Source: Azoarcus sp. (GTDB lineage: Bacteria; Pseudomonadota; Gammaproteobacteria; Burkholderiales; Rhodocyclaceae). Taken from it: a DNA stretch of 11,096 bases. Shown piece by piece: positions 5,405 through 11,096 of this stretch. The stretch covers positions 1 to 11,096 of the forward strand of contig JAITCV010000176.1 of the NCBI GenBank assembly GCA_031282905.1, given 5' to 3'. Positions within the stretch are counted from its first letter, which is position 1; each line of letters starts with the position of its first letter. A program made the position numbers and the translations under genes. Under the pieces are notes generated by a model. That model ran no database searches. It had not been told where the DNA came from and worked only from the letters and a program-made list of their open reading frames with translations.

Positions 5405-7998
5405 GGTTGCCTCGCAATCATCGCGCTCTCCCGGTAAAAGCCCGCGCCTGCCACCAGCATGGCACGCTCCAGTACCGCATCGACCACGTAACGCGAATCT
5501 TCCAGCCGGTAGCGCACGGGGGCCGCATCCACCGCGTCTTGCATGACCAGCAATATCGGGGCATTTTTCACCGGGATGCCCCGCGGCATTTCGATCACGG
5601 TTTTCTGTCCATCGCTGTGGACGTTGGCGGGACGCCAGGGCACATCGCCCGTCACCGAATAGACGATGATGGGGCGCGGCAAGGCATCGTCCCGCGCCGT
5701 GGGCTGGGCGGAAACCACTTCCGCCTTTGCCGCTTCACCCCCGATCGCATCCAGCGGGCTTTCCTCGACCTTGCCAGCAAGCTCGACTCCGGTGGCAGGT
5801 TCTTCTTGCTTGGTTTCCAGCGTCAATTCTTGATCCGGCTGGCTTTCCTCGGCCTTGCCAACGAGCTCGACTCCGGTGGCAGGTTCTTCTTGCTTGGCTT
5901 CCAGCGTCAATTCTTGATCCGGCTGGCTTCCCTCGGCCTTGCCAACAAGCTCGACCTGGGTGGCGGGTTCTTCTTGCTTGGTTTCCAGCGTCAATTCTTG
6001 ATTCGGCTGGCTTTCCTCGGCTTTGCCAACAAGCTCGACCTGGGTGGCGGGCTCCTCTTGCTTGGCTTCCGGCGTCAATTCTTGATTCGGCTGGCTTTCC
6101 TCGGCTTTGCCAACGAGCTCGACTCCGGTAGCGGGTTCTTCTTGCTTGGTTTCCAGCGTCAATTCTTGATCCGGTTGGCTTTCCTCGGCCTTGCCAGCAA
6201 GCTCGACCTGAGTGGCAGGTTCTTCTTGCTTGGCTTCCAGCGTCAAACCTTGATCCGGCTGGCTTTCCTCGGCTTTGCCAACAAGCTCGATCTGGGCGGC
6301 GGGTTCTTCTTGCTTGGTTTCCAGCGTCAATTCTTGATCCGGCTGGCTTTCCTCGGCCTTGCCAGCAAGCTCGACCTGGGTGGCGGGTTCTTCTTGCTTG
6401 GCTTCCGGCGTCAAACCTTGATCCGGCTGGCTTTCCTCGGCATTGCCAACAAGCTCGACCTGGGTGGCGGGTTCTTCCTGCTTGGCTTCCGGCGTTGCCG
6501 ATCCCTGATTGGACGGGTTTTCCTCGGCCTGGTCGGCAGGCTTGGCGTCCAGCGGCGTCAGTCCCTGATCGAGCAGGTTTTCCTCGGTTTCGCCGGTAAG
6601 CTGTTCGCTGCGCTTGACGCGCTCCTGAATCGTCTCGCTCTCCGAAGTGACGAAACTGGGGGTAATGATGACGACCAGTTCGCTGCGTCCGCCATCCGTA
6701 TCGGTGCTCTTGAACAGGTGCCCCAACAGCGGAATGCTGCCAAAAAATGGCACCTTGTCCTCGCTCTTGCCCGCCTCGTAGGAGGCCAGGCCCGACAGCA
6801 GCATGGATTTGCCATTGACCAGATCGAGTTCCGATTCCGCCTGCCGCGTCAGCAGGCCGGGCACGCCCATGACGGCCACGGCGTTGTCGATCTGGCTCAC
6901 TTCGACCGCCACCTTGGCGCGAATATTGCCCAGCCTGTCGCACTGCGGTTCGATCGACAGGCGGACGCCATACTTCTTGAACTCCACGTTCGTCGCCCCC
7001 AGTCCGGTTTGTACCGGAATGGGCAGTTCGCCCCCGGAAGTAAAGTCCGCCTTGCCGCCGCAACGCGCGGTCAGGCGTGGCTCTGCCACGACATAGGCAT
7101 CACCCTGCGAGCGCAGGAGGTTGATCCTGGACGTGATCAGGGTGGCCAGGCTGAACGCCGACCGGAATGGCGGCGTATAGCCGGGCCAATCGACATCGTC
7201 GCTGCCCTGGCGGAGATACCAATGTGCCGCGTCGCCCACGATGGCAAGCGAGGGCCCTTGTATGCTCTCCGACCATTTCACCCCCAACTGTTCCAGCGCG
7301 GATTTCTTGATTTCCACCAGTTGCGCGTTGACGTGTACGGTGCGCTCTTCCAGCGCCACGTCCCCTTCCGTGATGAGGATGATCTTGTCGCCGAACGCCT
7401 GCTGCAGGGCCTTGACCAGATTCACCTGGCCGGGCGTCAAGGTTTCCGCCCGGAGAAATACCCGGTTGCCCACCAGGCTCACATGAACGCCCTTTTCGTT
7501 GCCAAACGCCTCCTTGACCTGCGCGTACATCTTGGTCGGACTGTCCGCGGCCACTTCCACGGCATAGGAAACCTCGGAACCGTCGCCGAGCCACAGATGC
7601 AGGGTGGAACGCCCCGCGTCGCTGGCGATCAGCAACATCTCGTTATTTTCCAGCGCCGCCACGGCAAGCACCTTGCCATTGCCGACCGCGGTCTTGACGA
7701 TGGAGGCGGGCAGCTTGATGACTCGCGCCTCGCCCACGTAAAGATGAAAACTGTCCGCTGGATCCAGCGGCGGCTGCGGCGCCATGTACAGTTGCACCGC
7801 CGCAGGCGGGGGCGTTGCATGCCTCGCGGCATGCCGGGCGCTCCGTTGCGACGGCGGACTTGCCGCGCCCTGTTGGTGCGCCGTCTGCGCCATCAGCGGC
7901 AAGGGAATCGCAACCATGACCAAGCCAGCAGCCAAACCGCGCATGCGTTTCCTGTATTCCATACCCGTGCGTCTTGCGTTGCGTATTTTGGTGTTCAT
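5401..7998 (-). CDS. cpaC: CpaC/RcpA secretin with 8x28-residue repeat linker and TrbG/VirB9-like C-terminal domain
   Basis: 865 residues, versus roughly 450-550 for ordinary Tad secretins. There is a signal peptide (hydrophobic 21-36, likely cleavage after LMA at 37); the pilus-assembly N-terminal domain (about 68-150, LYVGEARVIKLP and VGNGKVLAVAAL); a BON/N1-like segment (about 155-215); and the secretin beta-barrel core (about 222-450) ending in VPFFGSIPLLGHLFKS and ELVVIITPSFV. Residues 518-741 are eight tandem 28-residue Glu/Gln/Pro-rich repeats with decayed copies on both sides. Residues 774-865 (YSVTGDVPWRPANVHSDGQ...RYVVDAVLERAMLVAGAG) resemble the TrbG/VirB9/CagX C-terminal domain. 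It forms the outer-membrane channel. The ATG at 7998 lies 4 nt after cpaB; in-frame ATGs at 7962 and 7944 are possible, the last with AGGAA 5 nt upstream. Confidence 0.95.
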   Translation of the reverse strand: MNTKIRNARRTGMEYRKRMRGLAAGLVMVAIPLPLMAQTAHQQGAASPPSQRSARHAARHATPPPAAVQLYMAPQPPLDPADSFHLYVGEARVIKLPASIVKTAVGNGKVLAVAALENNEMLLIASDAGRSTLHLWLGDGSEVSYAVEVAADSPTKMYAQVKEAFGNEKGVHVSLVGNRVFLRAETLTPGQVNLVKALQQAFGDKIILITEGDVALEERTVHVNAQLVEIKKSALEQLGVKWSESIQGPSLAIVGDAAHWYLRQGSDDVDWPGYTPPFRSAFSLATLITSRINLLRSQGDAYVVAEPRLTARCGGKADFTSGGELPIPVQTGLGATNVEFKKYGVRLSIEPQCDRLGNIRAKVAVEVSQIDNAVAVMGVPGLLTRQAESELDLVNGKSMLLSGLASYEAGKSEDKVPFFGSIPLLGHLFKSTDTDGGRSELVVIITPSFVTSESETIQERVKRSEQLTGETEENLLDQGLTPLDAKPADQAEENPSNQGSATPEAKQEEPATQVELVGNAEESQPDQGLTPEAKQEEPATQVELAGKAEESQPDQELTLETKQEEPAAQIELVGKAEESQPDQGLTLEAKQEEPATQVELAGKAEESQPDQELTLETKQEEPATGVELVGKAEESQPNQELTPEAKQEEPATQVELVGKAEESQPNQELTLETKQEEPATQVELVGKAEGSQPDQELTLEAKQEEPATGVELVGKAEESQPDQELTLETKQEEPATGVELAGKVEESPLDAIGGEAAKAEVVSAQPTARDDALPRPIIVYSVTGDVPWRPANVHSDGQKTVIEMPRGIPVKNAPILLVMQDAVDAAPVRYRLEDSRYVVDAVLERAMLVAGAGFYRESAMIARQP
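5404..5679 (-). other. TrbG/VirB9-like C-terminal domain of the secretin
   Basis: Residues 774-865. PWRPANVHSDGQKTVIEMP corresponds to the TrbG/VirB9 motif PWRPxxVYSDGxKTYIxFP, followed by PILLVMQD, VRYRLEDSRYVVDAVLERA (compare VNYRxxGDRYVVDxxLDRA) and LVAGAG. In conjugative type IV secretion this domain binds the VirB7/TrbH lipoprotein at the outer membrane. Here it ends a secretin, and a TrbH-like gene follows with a 4-nt overlap. The match is from memory of the family pattern. Confidence 0.75.
5776..6447 (-). repeat. Eight tandem 84-bp coding repeats (28 residues each)
   Basis: Exactly eight in-frame copies of a unit reading GKAEESQPDQELTLE, then A/T-KQEEPAT, then Q/G-VELV or VELA. Copies alternate strictly between EAK and ETK, so the underlying duplicated unit is probably a 168-bp dimer present four times. 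Degenerate copies flank the array at about 6448-6537 and about 5730-5775. The tract is strongly acidic and rich in Pro and Gln, so it is probably an extended spacer between secretin and TrbG-like domain. It is likely length-variable between strains. Confidence 0.95.
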
Positions 7999-8002
7999 GG
8001 TC

Positions 8003-9034
8003 TCATTGCACTATATGCACGGATGCCCCGCCCGTCATCGGGGAAGACGGCGTCACCGCGGGCGCGACCGTCTTTTCCCCGCTCTGGTTTTCCGCGCCTT
8101 CCTTGCGCCGCGCCTCTTCCAAGCGGCGCGCTTCCAGCATTTGCCGCGCGATCTGTTCGGTGTCTCCGCCGACGGCGACACCGTCGGCAAACGACAGCAT
8201 TTCCGGCCTCAACGCGCCGTCGCCCCTGCCGCCGATGTAGAAAACGATGCCGCCCTTGTCGCCATCGTCCCCCCACAGGTCGGATTCGCGCGTGGGCCGG
8301 TAACGGGCATCGTCCTGCTCGGGACGTTTCAACGCGGCCTTGAGTTCACCGTTTTCCTGCGCGATCAAGACCCTGCCGATCTCATCCGGCAACAAATCCA
8401 GTGTCAACGTGGAATAGCGCCGGTCGTACTCCCTGCCGTCCAGCCCAGTTTCACGCCGCACGATGTTGCCCGTGGCCTTGACCAGCACGTTCTGCAACAG
8501 CGGCCTGACGATCTTCGCATTCTTGGCGGCGACGGCGATGCCCGGAAAGCTTGGTTGATCCTTGCCGACGATGAACAGGTCGATGCGGTCATATGGGCGG
8601 ATCATGCCCGAGATGGAATTCAGTTCATCCACGGCGATGGTGAGCGCGCGCCGGTTTTCATCGAGCAAATCCGAAAACGACGGATTCGTCCCGCTGGAGA
8701 GGTAACCCCACAGCAAGGGACGGCCCAGGGGCAAGGCGATTTTCAGGCTTTGCCCCAGAGCGCGGTCGATGTCCCCGGGCAGCACCGTATCCGGCGGCAC
8801 CATGTCGGCCTGCATCGGGCGGATGGCGAAATCCTCGATCTTGATCCGCACCCCCGCCGGCAAATCCCGCTTGGGCACGACCACCTGCATCTTCTCGGTT
8901 CTATCGCCGTAGCGTGCTTCGAGTTCGGCGGCTTTCCGGTCGAGGTAGACCTTCACCAGCAAGCCGGCCAGCCCAGCCATGCCCAGCGCCACGCCCAGCA
9001 GCATCAGGCGGCGTTTTCCAACACTCATGGCCAT
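8003..9034 (-). CDS. cpaB: CpaB/RcpC Tad pilus assembly protein with SAF domain
   Basis: 343 residues. N-terminal membrane anchor (about 9-30), then a SAF-type domain (about 48-112: VVVPKRDLPAGVRIKIEDFA, then LGQSLKIALPLGRPLLW), and the RcpC motif NSISGMIRPYDRIDLFIV (139-156) typical of the CpaB C-terminal domain. A charged Glu/Arg-rich stretch (about 290-325) precedes a disordered tail. CpaB/RcpC is periplasmic, associates with the secretin and may contact peptidoglycan; the gene lies directly before the secretin with a 4-nt gap, as in most Tad loci. The ATG at 9034 has AAGGGG about 10 nt upstream; a second ATG at 9028 is less well spaced. Confidence 0.93.
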   Translation of the reverse strand: MAMSVGKRRLMLLGVALGMAGLAGLLVKVYLDRKAAELEARYGDRTEKMQVVVPKRDLPAGVRIKIEDFAIRPMQADMVPPDTVLPGDIDRALGQSLKIALPLGRPLLWGYLSSGTNPSFSDLLDENRRALTIAVDELNSISGMIRPYDRIDLFIVGKDQPSFPGIAVAAKNAKIVRPLLQNVLVKATGNIVRRETGLDGREYDRRYSTLTLDLLPDEIGRVLIAQENGELKAALKRPEQDDARYRPTRESDLWGDDGDKGGIVFYIGGRGDGALRPEMLSFADGVAVGGDTEQIARQMLEARRLEEARRKEGAENQSGEKTVAPAVTPSSPMTGGASVHIVQ

Positions 9035-9038
9035 GCGC

Positions 9039-9257
9039 TCAATACCCCTTCGACGAACCGATCACGGGATTGCCGATCGCATGAACCTTGGCCGCGTGAT
9101 TCTTCTTGACGGCATCCACCAACATGTCTACCACCGATTTCTCTTCCGAAAACGGCGTAAACAAAGCCAGGATCAGGATCAGGGCGCAAATGGTGTATTC
9201 CACCATCGCCTGGCCCTTTTGCGAAGCGCCCGCGCGCCGGCTTCGTGTTGTCCGCAT
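9039..9257 (-). CDS. Small Flp/TadE-like prepilin
   Basis: 72 residues. A basic leader (RTTRSRRAGASQKG) ends in Gly15, followed by QAMVE with Glu at mature position 5, Tyr next, and a hydrophobic helix (ICALILILALFTPF). This is the arrangement cleaved by prepilin peptidase in Flp pilins and TadE/F pseudopilins. The mature protein is about 57 residues with a polar tail (VVDMLVDAVKKNH...NPVIGSSKGY), the size of a major Flp pilin. It begins 1 nt after the upstream stop and ends 4 nt before cpaB. It could be the major pilin, since no other Flp is visible, or a minor pseudopilin. Confidence 0.8.
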   Translation of the reverse strand: MRTTRSRRAGASQKGQAMVEYTICALILILALFTPFSEEKSVVDMLVDAVKKNHAAKVHAIGNPVIGSSKGY

Positions 9258-9258
9258 G

Positions 9259-9963
9259 TCATTTCTCGCTCATTTCGTTGTAGAGCACGACAGTCATCTG
9301 GTCGGGCCTCTTTTGTATATCCACCATTGTATGGCGGTTTTCTTTCGAAAAGGCCAACAGCCGGTGTGTGCCGGGTTTGATCGTCTGGTCCCTGTCGCGC
9401 TGCCAGCCCATGCCAATGAAATGCTCGCGCAAATACATGGCATTGCCCTCCACCGACTGGCGGTTTTCCATGATGATGAAACGGTTCGATTTGACGCCGT
9501 CGCGGCTATCCTGGTGTTGGATCACCGTGGTGCCCGGCATGCGGGGAATGTCCTTGGCAAGTTTCTCGGGAATTTCCATCTGGAAGATGTCCAGCGACGA
9601 GACGAGGACATCCACGGCGGCCTTGCCCTTCGGCTTCATCTCGACATTGACGAGCCGCTTGTCCGGCATCATGGCGCCGATCATCGCCCGCCGCGCCGCG
9701 CCCTTTTCCGTGTACTTCCCTTCCTTGGCGTGTTCCACGAAATACTCGCGGTAGAACTTCAAGGCCTCCTCCGCGTCCAGCGTGGTGAACTGCACGATCT
9801 GCATCGGCGCGCCGTTGAAGCGCATGTCGCTGGCGATGATTTCCGGCACCACGTTTGGCGGAACGGGCAGGACTTCCGGTTTTTCCGCCTGGCACGGCGA
9901 GACGAGGAACAGCCACAGCCACAACCACAGGGCCGGGAAAACCCCCGGATTCATCTTTTGCAT
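9259..9963 (-). CDS. Exported protein of unknown function with apparent internal duplication
   Basis: 234 residues from ATG 9963. Signal peptide: FPALWLWLWLFLVSPCQA, with likely cleavage after Ala26; VSPC is a poor lipobox. The mature part appears to hold two related halves (about 35-135 and 140-230). Each has a helix with an aromatic-Arg-Glu pattern (KFYREYF; MYLREHF), then a strand ending in a charged segment (VNVEMKPKGKAAVDVLVSS; VDIQKRPDQMTVVLYNEM). I do not recognise the family. Its position between a TadE-like gene and the prepilin suggests a periplasmic accessory of this secretion system. An alternative ATG at 9954 forms an ATGA overlap with the upstream stop. Confidence 0.8.
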   Translation of the reverse strand: MQKMNPGVFPALWLWLWLFLVSPCQAEKPEVLPVPPNVVPEIIASDMRFNGAPMQIVQFTTLDAEEALKFYREYFVEHAKEGKYTEKGAARRAMIGAMMPDKRLVNVEMKPKGKAAVDVLVSSLDIFQMEIPEKLAKDIPRMPGTTVIQHQDSRDGVKSNRFIIMENRQSVEGNAMYLREHFIGMGWQRDRDQTIKPGTHRLLAFSKENRHTMVDIQKRPDQMTVVLYNEMSEK

Positions 9964-10808
9964 ACGCCCCCCACCTGCGCCGTTCCCGACGGCAACATGT
10001 CCTTGGGCACCACGTCGCCCCGAACGCAGCCCGGGTCGAATTCGGCAAATGGCGACCATTCATCCAATACACTGAAAAATTCGGCCAATCCCTGCAATGC
10101 GGACATCGGCACCATCGGTTCCACGACGGCCACCTCATGTTTCACCCCGCCCGCGCTCCATGCGTCCGACACCACCGCCGCCTGCTGCGTGATCGTCAAA
10201 TCGAGATCCTCGAACACCTTGAGATGCCGGACGGCATTGAGCGGCACCTTGACTTCCGCCACGTACAGCCCTTTATCTTCCAATTCCACTTCCTCCACGC
10301 CCAAGCCGCTCATGATGCCGGAGAAACTGTTGTAGAGCGTTGCCATGGTCGAGGTGCCTTCCGGACTTTCCTTCAGCGCCAGGCTGGGGCGCGCGGCCTC
10401 GATGTCGATCGCCTTGTCGCCGTTGTGCAGGGAATAAAACGAAGGTATATCCGCGTTGGTTGCCAGCGTATCGACGTTCGACTGGATGACCGCGTCGGGC
10501 CTGGCGAAGAAACGCTCGACCATGAGCTTTTCGATCTCGTCCGTCGACTTCACCGCCGCCCCCGACCATACCGTCTTGTCGGGAGCGCGCCACACCGTCC
10601 GCTCCCACGCCGCATAGCGCGCCCCGTTGAGCGCCGTGCTGCGCGCCTGTCCATATGCGTGCAGCGACCAGCCGATGATGAATGTCGGAATCAGCACCAG
10701 CAGCATCGACAGCACCACTTCCACCAGCGCCTGTCCGCGTTGACATGGGCACGCCGCCCCCCGGCCAGATCGCGCCGAAGAATATCCAGTGTGGGAAAAG
10801 ACAGGCAT
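9951..10808 (-). CDS. TadE/TadG-like pseudopilin
   Basis: 285 residues. Leader ending RGQALVE: Gly25 then QALVE with Glu30, a prepilin-type site, followed by the hydrophobic helix VVLSMLLVLIPTFIIGWSL and YGQARSTALNGARYAAWERTVW, typical of TadE-family proteins (YxARxxALNGARYAAWE). The rest is extracytoplasmic with no motif I recognise; a Cys pair lies near the end (about residues 263 and 283). Probably a minor pseudopilin. The start at ATG 10808 is chosen because AGGAGA lies 8 nt upstream; the frame extends to an ATG at 10853 without such a site. It is the first gene of the visible tad operon after a 96-bp spacer. Confidence 0.85.
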   Translation of the reverse strand: MPVFSHTGYSSARSGRGAACPCQRGQALVEVVLSMLLVLIPTFIIGWSLHAYGQARSTALNGARYAAWERTVWRAPDKTVWSGAAVKSTDEIEKLMVERFFARPDAVIQSNVDTLATNADIPSFYSLHNGDKAIDIEAARPSLALKESPEGTSTMATLYNSFSGIMSGLGVEEVELEDKGLYVAEVKVPLNAVRHLKVFEDLDLTITQQAAVVSDAWSAGGVKHEVAVVEPMVPMSALQGLAEFFSVLDEWSPFAEFDPGCVRGDVVPKDMLPSGTAQVGGVCKR

Positions 10809-10904
10809 GGCGATTTTCTCCTGGGTGTTTGCCGGGTATTCGTCAAAAAGCAAGCTTTTGGCCTGGTTTCAAACCCAAACCGAGGCTATTTTTTTGACGC
10901 ATCC
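10809..10904. other. 96-bp intergenic spacer with inverted repeat
   Basis: The largest non-coding gap in the window. It holds a perfect 9-bp inverted repeat, CGTCAAAAA at 10841-10849 and its complement at 10891-10899, separated by 41 bp, and a smaller AT-rich hairpin AAAAGC-AA-GCTTTT at 10846-10859. On the minus strand a TTGACG occurs at about 10840-10845, but no convincing -10 box follows. It could hold an operator, a weak terminator for the upstream gene or the operon promoter; none is certain. Confidence 0.4.
10817..10822 (-). promoter_or_regulatory. Strong ribosome binding site of the TadE-like gene
   Basis: AGGAGA on the minus strand, 8 nt before the ATG at 10808. It fixes the start of the first visible tad gene and is the best Shine-Dalgarno match in the window. 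Confidence 0.75.
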
Positions 10905-11096
10905 TTATTTCCGTCCAGCGCCGAATTCATGAAAAACCCGCTGTACCGCCGGGTCGATGCCCAGTTCCGCGCGGCAACCGTCTTCCGCTTCGCGCTGGAG
11001 TCTGGAAGCTTCCTTGTAAGCACGACCGTATCGCGTTTTCTCCGCATCGCTCAACTTGGCGTCTTGCTTCATCAGGGCCTGGGTGGCCTCGGACAG
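10905..11096 (-). CDS. Unrecognised protein, C-terminal 63 residues (partial, start beyond right edge)
   Basis: An open frame runs from the window edge to TAA at 10907-10905. The 63 residues are helical and charged (KQDAKLSDAEKTRYGRAYKE, then RLQREAEDGC) and end in a short tail HEFGAGRK. An internal ATG at 11072 has no ribosome site, so the gene probably starts outside. No family recognised. Codon use and strand agree with the tad genes, but the 96-bp gap leaves it open whether it shares their transcript. Confidence 0.6.
   Translation of the reverse strand: MSEATQALMKQDAKLSDAEKTRYGRAYKEASRLQREAEDGCRAELGIDPAVQRVFHEFGAGRK

Noticed and set aside
5776..6447. Repeat array considered as CRISPR
   Set aside because: Units are 84 bp, contiguous, in frame and encode protein; there are no unique spacers.
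5407..8343. A 978-codon open frame on the plus strand opposite the secretin
   Set aside because: It is the complement of the secretin and its 84-bp repeats; the frame stays open because of high GC and repeat structure. It has no recognisable domain and crosses the cpaC-cpaB junction.
10844..10860. Rho-independent terminator for the upstream gene
   Set aside because: The stem AAAAGC/GCTTTT is AT-rich with a 2-base loop and only a short T run, so it is too weak to call.
10809..10904. Sigma-70 promoter from the minus-strand TTGACG near 10840
   Set aside because: No TATAAT-like box at 16-18 bp spacing; the downstream sequence is CCGGCAAACACCC-like and then runs into the ribosome site.

Overview
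The window is part of one minus-strand operon and reads right to left. About 60% GC, very compact coding (genes overlap or lie 1-10 nt apart) and the protein families suggest a Gram-negative proteobacterium, most likely a betaproteobacterium; this is inference and cannot be fixed from the window. The operon encodes a Tad/Flp-type (type IVb pilus-related) secretion machine, combined here with parts normally found elsewhere.

Layout in transcription order: the 3' end of an unrecognised gene (10905-11096); a 96-bp spacer; a TadE/TadG-like pseudopilin (9951-10808); an unknown exported protein with an apparent internal duplication (9259-9963); a 72-residue Flp/TadE-like prepilin (9039-9257); CpaB/RcpC (8003-9034); an outer-membrane secretin CpaC/RcpA (5401-7998) extended by eight 28-residue repeats and a C-terminal domain resembling TrbG/VirB9; a lipoprotein resembling conjugation protein TrbH (4844-5404); the ATPase TadA/CpaF with an N-terminal FHA-like domain (3028-4839); the inner-membrane platform proteins TadB and TadC (2211-3035, 1345-2214); and a protein running off the left edge (1-1334) that begins as a TadE-type pseudopilin, continues through a Gly-rich linker and then enters what I recognise as the N-terminal region of an RHS/YD-repeat protein.

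The two most unusual points are the ends of this machine. At the outer membrane, the secretin appears fused to the C-terminal domain of the conjugation protein TrbG and is followed directly by a TrbH-like lipoprotein, recalling the trbG-trbH order of P-type conjugation operons. At the substrate end, a pseudopilin signal is joined to an RHS protein, a family that often carries C-terminal toxins. A reasonable inference is a Tad-derived secretion or display system for a large RHS polypeptide, with a secretin stabilised by a borrowed VirB7/VirB9-like pair. The RHS C-terminus, any immunity gene, and the usual TadZ, TadD and prepilin peptidase genes are not in the window.

An additional small-scale feature is a palindrome flanked by 20-bp imperfect direct repeats inside the leader of the TadE-RHS gene. 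It looks like an in-frame 60-bp insertion or duplication that kept the prepilin cleavage site.
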